64,000 bases of DNA. Origin: Mesorhizobium prunaredense (GTDB lineage: Bacteria; Pseudomonadota; Alphaproteobacteria; Rhizobiales; Rhizobiaceae). Location of the stretch: the NCBI RefSeq assembly GCF_900156895.1, contig NZ_FTPD01000015.1:158173-222172 (forward strand). The letters run 5' to 3'. A program made the translations under genes and the position numbers. Below are positions 53,820 to 61,931 of the stretch, piece by piece. The notes beneath the pieces are model-generated. The model had not been told where the DNA came from. It did not search any database and saw only the letters and a program-made list of their open reading frames with translations. How positions within the stretch are numbered: position 1 is the first letter of the stretch; every line of letters starts with the position of its first letter.

Positions 53820-54307
53820 TATGAAAGGTCCTCGATACAGGCGGCCAGCGTGACGATGGCGCTCGCCCGGCTCGACCAGAAGCTGCCGTCGCTCATCTCG
53901 GCGACGGCGACAACGACCTGCGAGGTCGCGAGCCTGATCCGCGTCGAGACCATGGCGCGGCCGGAGCGCGGCCCGAGGTGGAAAACCGCGACATTCGCCT
54001 CCGGGTTTTTCTCGTTGAAGACCGCGATGCGCCGGACATGGTCGTCTTCGGTCATTGGGCTCTCGGCGACGACTGCGATCCCGACGGCGTTGCCGTTCTC
54101 GACCAGAGGCGGCAGGTCGAGCCGGACGCGGCCGTCGAGAACGTTGGCTCCCCCGGTGAAGGTCCGGATCGCTTCCTCGAGGCTCGGACGGGCAACGGCC
54201 CAGCGCGGCAGGCTGATCGCCAGCAGGGCGGTCATGCCGGCCCGAAGAAACTGCCGCCGTCCGACCAGGCCTGCATAAATTCGAAGCGGGTCTTCGTGCA
54301 TGATCAC
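53819..54307 (-). CDS. soxY: Sulfur-carrier subunit SoxY with atypical C-terminus
   Basis: A 162-residue protein with a twin-arginine-like signal (GRRQFLRAGMTALLAISLPR), then LEEAIRTFTGGANVLDGRVR and DLPPLVENGNAVGIAVVAES, the SoxY fold start. The carrier arm of canonical SoxY ends in GGCGG with Cys one or two residues before the end. Here the protein ends TLAACIEDLS, with Cys at about 157, six from the end, followed by an acidic tail. It may still carry sulfur on that Cys, but not in the usual way. Its start overlaps the soxX stop (ATGA). Confidence 0.88.
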   Translation of the reverse strand: MIMHEDPLRIYAGLVGRRQFLRAGMTALLAISLPRWAVARPSLEEAIRTFTGGANVLDGRVRLDLPPLVENGNAVGIAVVAESPMTEDDHVRRIAVFNEKNPEANVAVFHLGPRSGRAMVSTRIRLATSQVVVAVAEMSDGSFWSSRASAIVTLAACIEDLS

Positions 54308-54756
54308 CCCTTCAGCGTCGTGAGATAGGCGACGATATCCTCGATATCGGCGCCGCCCAGGATCGGCTTGCTGCGCCAGACGGTGGCGACACGCCGGCCT
54401 TGCTCATCCGCGACCCGATAGTAGGAAGGCATGATCGTGTTCGGCACGAGCCACTTCATGTCGACCACGCGCAGCCGGATCTGGCCTTCCGAAAGTCTTG
54501 CCCCGACACCGGTCAGGTCGGGCGCCAGCGTGCCGTGCAGATGCGCGTCGGGAAACGGCCCGCTGTGGCAGAGCGTGCAGAGGCTGCGCTGCCGGTCCGC
54601 GATCAGCGCGGCGCCGCGCGCCGGATCACCCTTGCCGCCGACCAGGGGCTGCATGATCGCATCGCCGGTCACGACATAAGACCGCCTCTCCTCGCCGGCA
54701 CCGGGCGAGGCCCCAAGCTGCAATCCCATCAGAGCCAGAAATGCCACCCTCATCAT
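54304..54756 (-). CDS. soxX: Sulfur oxidation cytochrome SoxX (monoheme)
   Basis: A 150-residue periplasmic cytochrome with an N-terminal signal ending near GEERR. The heme site is QRSLCTLCHSGPF (about 57-69), and KGDPARGAALIADRQR, DLTGVGARLSEGQIRLR and NTIMPSYYRV (axial Met) are SoxX blocks. It forms the SoxAX complex with SoxA. ATGA overlap with fccB upstream. Confidence 0.94.
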   Translation of the reverse strand: MMRVAFLALMGLQLGASPGAGEERRSYVVTGDAIMQPLVGGKGDPARGAALIADRQRSLCTLCHSGPFPDAHLHGTLAPDLTGVGARLSEGQIRLRVVDMKWLVPNTIMPSYYRVADEQGRRVATVWRSKPILGGADIEDIVAYLTTLKG

Positions 54757-56033
54757 CCGAACACTTCACTGGTGATCGTCCGGAACCAGTCCTGCGCATA
54801 GGCCGCTTCCAGTTCGCGGACCGAAAGCGGCGCTTCGAGCGGGCTGGTGCCGCCCGCACCCTCCACCTCGGCAAGCAGCCCGTCACGCGGCTGGTAGACG
54901 CCGGCGATCGAAATGCCATAACCGGGCGCGACCAGGCTGTAGCAGGTGTTGATGAGTTTCGGCTGCGCCAGCGGCCGCTCCCTGACCAGGGCGGCGACCG
55001 CCGCGGCGCAAGCTTTTGCCTGGGCGTTGGCGCTGAAGGCGGATTTCGGCATCGCCCCGCCGATCGCCGCGTCGCCGATGACGTGGATCGCCGGCTGCAG
55101 GCGGGACTCGAAGGTGACCGGGTCGATCGGGCACCAGCCCGTCTGGTCGGCAACGCCGGCCGACTGCGCAATCGCGCCCGCACGCTGCGGCGGGATCACG
55201 TTGGCGACATCGGCCTTGTGATTGCCGAACTCGGTCACCAGCGTCCTTGTCGCGGGGTCGACTTCCGTCACCCTGCCCCCCGACGACAGCGGCACCCATT
55301 CGATCAAGCCGGGATAGAGCTCTTGCCAGGCCGCTTCGAACAGCCGCTGCTTCGAAAAGGCGTCCTTGGCGTCGAGGATGATCAGCTTGGATCTGGGCTT
55401 GCTGGCCTTGAGATAATGCGCGATCAGGCTCGCCCGCTCGTAGGGACCGGGCGGGCAGCGGAACGGATTAGCTGGCGCGGCGAGGATGACGATCCCACCG
55501 TCCGGCATCGCCGCGAGCTGGTCGCGCAGCAGCAGCGTCTGCGCCCCCGCCTTCCAGGCATGCGGCATCGTCGCCGCCGATGCCTCGTCGTAGCCCGGCA
55601 AGGCGTCGAAGCGCAGGTCGACGCCGGGCGCCAGCACCAGCCTGGTGTAGCCGATGTCCGTACCATCCTCCAGCCGAACGCGCCGGCGCTCGGCATCGAC
55701 GGCGACAGCCCGCTTGCGGATCAGCGCGATGTCGCCGAACTGGTCATAGCGGCCAAACTTGTCATAACGGAAGGCCTGCGCCTCGATGCCGCGCAGCCCG
55801 GCAATCACGGCATTGCTGAACGGGCAGGCCAGATAGGCGGCCTCTGGCTCGATCAGCGTCACGGCAAGATCGCGATCCAGCCGTTTCAGCGCGCGGGCGC
55901 AGCTTGCCCCGGCAAAGCCGCCGCCGACGACGATCACGCCGGGCTGCGTCTGTGCGCGCACCTGCGGCGCGGCAAGGACGGCCACGGCGACGCTGGCCGC
56001 CACGCCGCCGATCAGGGCTCTACGGCTGGGCAT
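54753..56033 (-). CDS. fccB: Flavocytochrome c sulfide dehydrogenase flavoprotein (FccB/SoxF)
   Basis: A 426-residue FAD protein with a twin-arginine signal (MPSRRALIGGVAASVAVAV). The FAD motif is GVIVVGGGFAGASCARALK, and the FccB marks are YLACPFSNAVIAG (Cys), MPHAWKAGAQTLLLRDQL, WCPIDPVTFESR and INTCYSLVAPGYGIS (second redox Cys). It oxidises sulfide to sulfane sulfur and passes electrons to a cytochrome c subunit, here probably the product of 56020. In the sox literature this protein is SoxF, paired with cytochrome SoxE. ATG 56033 fits the signal peptide. Confidence 0.93.
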   Translation of the reverse strand: MPSRRALIGGVAASVAVAVLAAPQVRAQTQPGVIVVGGGFAGASCARALKRLDRDLAVTLIEPEAAYLACPFSNAVIAGLRGIEAQAFRYDKFGRYDQFGDIALIRKRAVAVDAERRRVRLEDGTDIGYTRLVLAPGVDLRFDALPGYDEASAATMPHAWKAGAQTLLLRDQLAAMPDGGIVILAAPANPFRCPPGPYERASLIAHYLKASKPRSKLIILDAKDAFSKQRLFEAAWQELYPGLIEWVPLSSGGRVTEVDPATRTLVTEFGNHKADVANVIPPQRAGAIAQSAGVADQTGWCPIDPVTFESRLQPAIHVIGDAAIGGAMPKSAFSANAQAKACAAAVAALVRERPLAQPKLINTCYSLVAPGYGISIAGVYQPRDGLLAEVEGAGGTSPLEAPLSVRELEAAYAQDWFRTITSEVFG

Positions 56034-56382
56034 GGCGTGCCGCCTCCGGCTTGGCGAGCCATTCGGCGATGGCGCGTGTCTCCTCCTCGGTAAATCCCCT
56101 GGCAATGCGATCCATGACCGTCGCCTTGCGCTCACCGGAACGGAAGGCGTGCATCTGGGTGACGATCTCATCCGCCGCATGGCCGTCGAGCGAGGGGATG
56201 GCTGAGCCGAGCGCCGCCGGCCCGTGACAGCCGGTGCATGCCGTGGCGCCGGGCGCCGCGTCGGCCCATGCCGGCGCGCTGGCCAAAAGCGCCGCAAGCA
56301 GGCCAGGCGCCGCAAGCAGGACAGGCGCGAGCGATCGTCCGCCGCGCCTGTTCTTCGCGCGCCTCATATCATGCGAGGTCAT
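56020..56382 (-). CDS. Monoheme cytochrome c, SoxE/FccA-like
   Basis: A 120-residue periplasmic cytochrome c. The signal has a basic start (MTSHDMRRAKNRRGG) and a hydrophobic core; the heme site is ATACTGCHGPAALGSAIP with axial Met in VTQMHAF or TVMDRIA. It overlaps fccB by 14 bp and the molybdenum subunit gene by 14 bp, so it is translated with both. It may serve as electron acceptor for FccB, for the molybdenum hydroxylase (as the cytochrome of AldFGH does), or for both. Start at 56382 or 56367 cannot be told apart. Confidence 0.88.
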   Translation of the reverse strand: MTSHDMRRAKNRRGGRSLAPVLLAAPGLLAALLASAPAWADAAPGATACTGCHGPAALGSAIPSLDGHAADEIVTQMHAFRSGERKATVMDRIARGFTEEETRAIAEWLAKPEAARHAQP

Positions 56383-58543
56383 GGTTCTTCAGCGGCAGCG
56401 TGCGGATGCGTTTTCCGGTGGCGGCGAAGATCGCATTGAGGACGGCCGGCGCGGCGACCGCGATGGTCGGCTCGCCGACCCCACCCCAGAAGCCGCCGGA
56501 CGGCAGGATGATCGTCTCCACATCAGGCATTTCTGCCATGCGCAGGACCTCGTAGCTGTCGAAGTTTTCCTGCTCCATGCGGCCGCCGTTGACGGTGCAT
56601 TCGCCGTAGATGCAGGCGGAAAGGCCATAGACGAAGGAGCCCTCGACCTGCCGCTCCACCTGTGCGGGGTTGACGACATGACCCGGATCGGTGGCCGCCA
56701 CGATGCGATGGATCCTGAGCTGCCCATCGGTGACCGAAACCTCCGCTGCCGCCGCCACATAACTGCCAAAACCCATGATCTGCGCCAGGCCGCGGTGAAC
56801 GCCGGCCGCGGGCGGGGTGTCCCAGCCGATCCGTTCGGCAACCGCCTCCAGCACGGCGAGATGCTTCGGATGTTTGGCCATCAGCTTGCGGCGGAAGGCG
56901 AGCGGGTCGACGCCGGCCGCATGGGCGAGTTCGTCCATGAAACACTCGACGTAGAGCGCGTTCTGGTTGAGGTTGACGCCGCGCCAGAAGCCTGGCGGGA
57001 TCGGCGGGTTGCGCATGGCATGGTCGACAAGCAGATTGTCCACCGTATATCCCAGCGTGCCTTCGGTGCCGCTGAGGACGAGGCCCTGGAAGACCACCGG
57101 GTCCATGCCGTTCTGCATGCCTTGCGGCCGCACCGCAGCAAGGATCGACTGGCCGGATATGCGCATGTGCAGAGCGGTCAGGTTGCCGTCCGCATCGAGC
57201 GCGCCCGTCAGCCGGCATCGGGTGGTCGGGTGATAGGCGCCGTGCAGCATATCCTCTTCGCGCGACCACATGAGCTTTACCGGCGTTCCCGGCACCTGCT
57301 TGGCAATGCTGACCGCCTGGCGCACATAGTCCTGGAAGTTGCCGCGCCGGCCGAAGCCGCCGCCGAGATGGATCTTGTGCACCTCGCATTGCTGCACCGG
57401 CAGGCCGGCGGCCTCGGCCGCTGCAGCAAGGCTCGCCTCGCCATTCTGGGTCGGCACCCATACCTCGCAGCGCTCCGGCGTGTAGAGCGCCGTCGCGTTC
57501 ATCGGCTCCATGGTCGCGTGGTTCTGGTAGGGGAAGGCATAGGTCGCCGTGATCGTCCGGCCGGCGGCGGACAGGGCAGCACCGGCGTCACCTTGCTTGG
57601 CGCCGATGAAGGCATCGTTTGCGGCGAGCCCCTCTTCGAGCATCGCCGCGATCGAGGCGCTGGTGACCTGCCTGTTGGGACCTTCGTCCCAGACGATCGG
57701 CAAGGCATCGAGAGCGGTCTTCGCCCGCCACCAGGTGTCGGCGACAATCGCAACGGCGGTCTCGTCGACCTGAACGACAGTGCGCACGCCCGGCATGGCC
57801 GCGACCGCCGCCGCGTCGAAACTCTCCACCTTGCCGCCGAAATACGGGCAGGCCCGGATCGCCGCATTGAGCATGTTCGGCAGCTTGAGATCGGCGCCGT
57901 AGACTTGGCTGCCGTTGAGCTTGTCGGCCGTGTCGAGCCGTGGCAGCGGCTTGCCGGCTATGGTCCAGTCCTTCGGGTCCTTGAGCGTGACATTGGCCGG
58001 CGGCGTCATTCGCGCGGCGGCGGCAGCCAACTGTCCATAAAAGGTGGCGCGATCTGATGCTGCATGCGTGACCATGCCCATCCTTGCGGTGCATTCGCTG
58101 GCCGGCACGCCCCATTCGGCGGCCGCGGCGGCAATCAGCATCTCGCGCGCAACGGCGCCGCCAATGCGCACATACTCGTGCGACTCGCGGATGCCGCGGC
58201 TGCCGCCGGTCGAGAAATTGCCCCACACGCGGTCGCGCGCCAGGTTCTGGGCCGGCGACGGATATTCCGTCGTGACCTTGGCCCAGTCGCAATTCAGCTC
58301 CTCGGCGACGAGTTGCGCCAGGCCGGTCAGTGTCCCCTGCCCCATCTCGGAGCGGGCGATGCGGATGACCACCGTATCGTCGGGCCTGATCACCACCCAG
58401 GCATTGATCTCCGGCGCTGCCTCGCTGCCCTCGGCACGTGCCGGCTTGATGAACGGCACGTTGAATCCGAGGGACAAGCCGCCGGCCGAGGCGGCCACGC
58501 CGATGATGAAGCTGCGGCGGGAGAGGGAAATTATGGCGTTCAT
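56369..58543 (-). CDS. Molybdenum hydroxylase large subunit, IorB/AldH-like, Tat-exported
   Basis: A 724-residue xanthine-oxidase-family molybdopterin protein. The Tat signal is SLSRRSFIIGVAASAGG; the family blocks are IRPDDTVVIRIARSEMGQGT, GNFSTGGSRGIRESHEYVR, GGGFGRRGNFQDYVRQA and the catalytic Glu in GGVGEPTIAVAAPAV. This is the isoquinoline 1-oxidoreductase/aldehyde dehydrogenase periplasmic subgroup. It hydroxylates an aldehyde or N-heterocycle using water. Its Fe-S partner is encoded 11 bp upstream without a signal, so the complex is probably exported folded. The substrate in this sulfur-linked operon is unknown. Confidence 0.92.
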   Translation of the reverse strand: MNAIISLSRRSFIIGVAASAGGLSLGFNVPFIKPARAEGSEAAPEINAWVVIRPDDTVVIRIARSEMGQGTLTGLAQLVAEELNCDWAKVTTEYPSPAQNLARDRVWGNFSTGGSRGIRESHEYVRIGGAVAREMLIAAAAAEWGVPASECTARMGMVTHAASDRATFYGQLAAAAARMTPPANVTLKDPKDWTIAGKPLPRLDTADKLNGSQVYGADLKLPNMLNAAIRACPYFGGKVESFDAAAVAAMPGVRTVVQVDETAVAIVADTWWRAKTALDALPIVWDEGPNRQVTSASIAAMLEEGLAANDAFIGAKQGDAGAALSAAGRTITATYAFPYQNHATMEPMNATALYTPERCEVWVPTQNGEASLAAAAEAAGLPVQQCEVHKIHLGGGFGRRGNFQDYVRQAVSIAKQVPGTPVKLMWSREEDMLHGAYHPTTRCRLTGALDADGNLTALHMRISGQSILAAVRPQGMQNGMDPVVFQGLVLSGTEGTLGYTVDNLLVDHAMRNPPIPPGFWRGVNLNQNALYVECFMDELAHAAGVDPLAFRRKLMAKHPKHLAVLEAVAERIGWDTPPAAGVHRGLAQIMGFGSYVAAAAEVSVTDGQLRIHRIVAATDPGHVVNPAQVERQVEGSFVYGLSACIYGECTVNGGRMEQENFDSYEVLRMAEMPDVETIILPSGGFWGGVGEPTIAVAAPAVLNAIFAATGKRIRTLPLKNHDLA

Positions 58544-58554
58544 GACTGTTCTCC

Positions 58555-59025
58555 TCAACCGCGTTGCGTGGCTTCGCCGGCTTTGGCGGCCAGCTTGATC
58601 GCGGCGCGCACCCGGTTGTAGGTGCCGCAGCGGCAGATGTTGGTGATCTCGGCGTTGATGTCCTCGTCCGCGGGGTTCGGGTTCTGCATGAGCAGACCCG
58701 CCGCAGCCATGATCATGCCGGCCTGGCAGTAACCGCATTGCGGCACATCGAGCGCCAGCCAGGCCTGCTGGACCGGATGCGAGCTGTCCGGCGAAAGCCC
58801 CTCGATGGTGGTGATTTGCTGGTCGGGCTCGACCGCGCTCACCGGAAGCACGCAGGAGCGCGTGGCGACGCCGTCTATATGGATGGTGCAGGCGCCGCAG
58901 GCGGCAACGCCGCAACCGTACTTCGTTCCGGTAAGCCCGATCTGCTCGCGGATCACCCACAGCAGCGGCGTGTCCGGATCGACCTCGATGTCACGTGGCG
59001 TGCCGTTGATGATCAATCTGGCCAT
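58555..59025 (-). CDS. Two-[2Fe-2S] subunit of the molybdenum hydroxylase
   Basis: A 155-residue protein with a ferredoxin-type domain ([18 protein letters not shown] and SCVLP) and a helical second Fe-S domain ([18 protein letters not shown] and [15 protein letters not shown]). It passes electrons from the molybdenum centre to a cytochrome. ATG 59025 ([15 protein letters not shown]) is the natural start. It is the first gene of the operon, with the two-component system divergent. Confidence 0.94.
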   Translation of the reverse strand: MARLIINGTPRDIEVDPDTPLLWVIREQIGLTGTKYGCGVAACGACTIHIDGVATRSCVLPVSAVEPDQQITTIEGLSPDSSHPVQQAWLALDVPQCGYCQAGMIMAAAGLLMQNPNPADEDINAEITNICRCGTYNRVRAAIKLAAKAGEATQRG

Positions 59026-59336
59026 TGTGCAATCCTTTCGATCAAAGGCTGGCGAGGACCGAAGTCTGGATGCCGCCCCTGGCGACAAAGACCGGACGTC
59101 CCGGCTAGCGACGAGGCCAAGTTAGGCGGGAGCTGTCGCAGAACCTTGTCCCGAACACCCGCAGTTCATCGCAAGTTGTCGCGGGCACCGCGCTCTGATA
59201 CATTTCGTTACACTTCTCACGCTTTGTTGATGTCGGGCGAGATTGCCGCCATGGCGCGGAAGGTGATCATCCGTGTAGACGCAAACTAGATATCGTCGAT
59301 ACTGACCGACTATTCAGCGGCGACTTGGAGCATTGC
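59026..59336. other. Divergent promoter region between molybdenum/sox operon and two-component system
   Basis: About 310 bp with no gene. It holds a direct repeat that fits an OmpR-type regulator (59197-59212) and must carry both promoters. Confidence 0.6.
59197..59212 (-). promoter_or_regulatory. Direct repeat, candidate response-regulator site
   Basis: On the minus strand TGTAAC-GAAA-TGTATC gives two TGTA half sites 10 bases apart, the arrangement bound by OmpR-family dimers. It lies about 172 bp before the molybdenum operon start and 125 bp before the response regulator start. Binding is a prediction. Confidence 0.45.
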
Positions 59337-60056
59337 ATGGAAGTGGCGCAGCACATCGCGGTCGTCGACGACCACAGGGACATCCGCGATCTCGTGGGGA
59401 AATACCTCACCCAGCAGGGTTATCGCGTCAGCGTCGCCGACAGCACGGCCGCGCTCAAGCGGCTGCTCGACCGCAGCCTGCCCGATCTTATCGTCCTCGA
59501 CGTCATGATGCCTGGCGAGGACGGCATTGCCGCCTGCCGGCACGTGCGCGGAACGGTCGACGTTCCAATCATCTTCCTTACCGCCATGGCCGAGGAGGTC
59601 GACCGGATCGTCGGTCTCGAGATCGGGGCGGACGACTACGTGACGAAGCCGTTCAATCCGCGGGAATTGCTGGCGCGGATCAAGGCTGTGCTCAGGCGCG
59701 TTCACAGCCTGCCGCCGCAGCGCGGTCGGCTCAAGGCGAACGCTCTGCGCTTCGACCGCTGGACCCTGAATGTCGGCCGCCGCGAGTTGGTCGGGCTCGA
59801 CGGCGTGGCGGTCGCGCTCAGCACGGCCGAATTCCGCCTTCTCACCGCTTTTATCGAGCATGTCGGGATCGTGCTCAGCCGGGATCAGTTGCTCGACCTC
59901 ACCGCCGGGCGCTCGACCGACGGTTTCGACCGGGCCGTCGACAACCAGGTGAGCCGGCTGCGCAAGAAGATCGAGGCGGACCCAAAGAATCCGATGCTGA
60001 TCAAGACGCACTGGGGCGGCGGCTACTGCTTCACCGCCGAGGTGGCCCAGGCATGA
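59337..60056 (+). CDS. OmpR-family response regulator
   Basis: A 239-residue response regulator. The receiver has the acidic pair in IAVVDDHRDIRDLVGKYL, the phosphorylated Asp (about 55) in IVLDVMMPGEDG and the Lys in DYVTKPFNPRELLARI. The C-terminal winged helix includes STAEFRLLTAFIEHVGIVLS and VSRLRKKIEADPKNP with WGGGYCF. GGAG lies eight bases before ATG 59337. Its stop overlaps the histidine kinase start. Confidence 0.93.
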   Translation: MEVAQHIAVVDDHRDIRDLVGKYLTQQGYRVSVADSTAALKRLLDRSLPDLIVLDVMMPGEDGIAACRHVRGTVDVPIIFLTAMAEEVDRIVGLEIGADDYVTKPFNPRELLARIKAVLRRVHSLPPQRGRLKANALRFDRWTLNVGRRELVGLDGVAVALSTAEFRLLTAFIEHVGIVLSRDQLLDLTAGRSTDGFDRAVDNQVSRLRKKIEADPKNPMLIKTHWGGGYCFTAEVAQA

Positions 60057-61534
60057 TGCTGTTGTGGAGACGCAGCCTGGCGGCCCGCTTCCTCATGCTG
60101 GTGCTGCTTGCGCTCGCCCTGTCGCAGGCGATCACCTTCCTGATCTCGTGGGACGAGCGCGGACAGGCCCTGCAGGCGGCAGCCAAGGGCGAGTTCGTCA
60201 GCCGCACGTCCTCGCTTGCCATCTTGCTGGACACGACGCCGCCCTCGCTTCGACCCGACATCCTCACCGTCAGCGGCACGGCCTATACGCGCTTCTGGAC
60301 CTCGCACGACGGGCCGGGCAATCCCCTCGCCTGGCAACAGGAGGCGCTCGCGCAACTCGCCAAGCCGCTGCCCGGGATTGCCGCCAAATATGCCGCCTAC
60401 ATGAACGGGCAGGCCTCGAACGCGGTCGCTGCCGCCGATCCTTCGGTGCCGCCGCGCATGCTGGACCTGTCCGGCAGTGGCAGCCCGTTCACCCGACCTG
60501 CCAAGTTTCTTTATCTGGACGGCGCCCCAAACGGCATGGGGCTTTCCGTCCGCCTTGACGACAGCACCTGGCTGAATGCCGCCTACGCCAAGGTGATGCC
60601 GAGCGCCTTCTGGACCGCGCAATCGGCGATATCGCTGGCGCTCACCGCGCTCATCCTGTCCGCCATAGCGCTTTTCGGGGCACAGGCAATCGCGCGTCCG
60701 CTGCGACGGCTCGCCAATGCCGCAGAACTGTTCGGCCGCGGCGAGGCCGTGCCGCGGCTGCCGGAATCAGGGCCGGACGACATCCGCCAGACCGCCGAGG
60801 CGTTCAACCGCATGCAGGAGCGCCTGCAGCGCTTCGTCGAGGATCGCACGCGCATGCTGGCGGCGATCAGCCACGACCTGCGCACGCCGCTGACCTCGCT
60901 CCGGCTGCGCGCCGAGTTCGTCCAGGATCACGATCTCCAGGAGAAGATGCTGAAGACCATCGAGGAAATCCAGACGATGACGGAAGCAGCGCTCGCCTTC
61001 GCGCGCGAGGACGCCGCGGTGGAGGAGACGCGAACCGTCGATCTTTCGGCGCTGGTCGGCAGCCTCTGCGACGACCTCGAGGAGCTGGGCCAAAACGTCA
61101 CCGTCAGCGACGGGCCCAAGGTGCTGTACCGCTGCCGGCCGGACTCGCTGCGCCGGGCTATCCGCAACCTCGTCGAAAATGCCGTCCGCTACGGCGAGCG
61201 GGCCAAGGTAAGCCTGGTCAGGAGTCACGACAGCCTGGACATCGTGGTCGAGGACGCCGGACCCGGCATTCCGCCAGGCGACATGGAACAGGTGTTCGCG
61301 CCCTTCTTCCGCCTGGAGCAGTCGCGCAACCGGGAGACCGGTGGCGTCGGGCTCGGCCTGTCAATTGCCCGCGCCATCGCCCGCCATCATGGCGGCGACA
61401 TCGTGCTGGAAAACCGGAGTAACGGCCTTCGCGCGGTCATCAGGCTGCCGCTGATCGACATGGCCAAGCAGCTTGCCCCGGCGCCTGTGCCTGAGACGAG
61501 CCCTCCGACCGGACTGCGATCCTTGCCGGCTTGA
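60053..61534 (+). CDS. Sensor histidine kinase
   Basis: A 493-residue membrane kinase. It has a first helix at about 11-30, a periplasmic sensor of about 150 residues, a second helix about 190-210, a HAMP domain (RPLRRLANAAELFGRGEAVP), the H-box AISHDLRTPLTSLRLR, N-box NLVENAVRYGE, DAGPGIPPGD and GVGLGLSIARAIARHHGG. It probably senses a periplasmic ligand, fitting control of the divergent periplasmic molybdenum/sulfur enzymes. Confidence 0.93.
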   Translation: MMLLWRRSLAARFLMLVLLALALSQAITFLISWDERGQALQAAAKGEFVSRTSSLAILLDTTPPSLRPDILTVSGTAYTRFWTSHDGPGNPLAWQQEALAQLAKPLPGIAAKYAAYMNGQASNAVAAADPSVPPRMLDLSGSGSPFTRPAKFLYLDGAPNGMGLSVRLDDSTWLNAAYAKVMPSAFWTAQSAISLALTALILSAIALFGAQAIARPLRRLANAAELFGRGEAVPRLPESGPDDIRQTAEAFNRMQERLQRFVEDRTRMLAAISHDLRTPLTSLRLRAEFVQDHDLQEKMLKTIEEIQTMTEAALAFAREDAAVEETRTVDLSALVGSLCDDLEELGQNVTVSDGPKVLYRCRPDSLRRAIRNLVENAVRYGERAKVSLVRSHDSLDIVVEDAGPGIPPGDMEQVFAPFFRLEQSRNRETGGVGLGLSIARAIARHHGGDIVLENRSNGLRAVIRLPLIDMAKQLAPAPVPETSPPTGLRSLPA

Positions 61535-61931
61535 CCGAAACCGTCCCGCGATCGCGCCAGGCGCTCACATTTTCCTAACATTCCGGCTAATTAAACGGCG
61601 CGCCATGATCGCGGCCCAAAAGGTCCGCTAAGCGCCAATACCAGTCAGCCAGATGCATACTCGCGGATGACTGCAATGGGGCCGTGGGGGCGGACTTGCG
61701 GCTTAGAGGCTCGGAATGTCAGAAGCTTTCGGGAGCCTATATCCGTTCCCAAAAACCGGACATTGAGCGCAACCAGCGGTTCTGACCCTAGGCTGCCGTT
61801 CCACCTTGGAAGTTCGGGCCGGGTGGGACAGCGGACGTTCCGCGATATCCAAGTCAGACCTTACACAGGAAAATGACAAAAGCCCGGAAGCGGTCGATCC
61901 GGGGTCGATCATGTCCTTGTCTGATCAGGGA
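61535..61931. other. Gap of about 400 bp after the histidine kinase gene
   Basis: No recognisable gene. Two similar motifs (CCGGACATT near 61757 and GCGGACGTTCC near 61833) recall short rhizobial intergenic repeats but do not form a clear palindrome. The histidine kinase and sigma-factor genes are convergent here. Confidence 0.45.

Noticed and set aside
56234..58057. Open frame of 607 codons on the plus strand
   Set aside because: It is antisense to the molybdenum subunit gene, is rich in Arg, Ala, Gly and His as GC-rich shadows are, and matches no family. The minus-strand product is beyond doubt.
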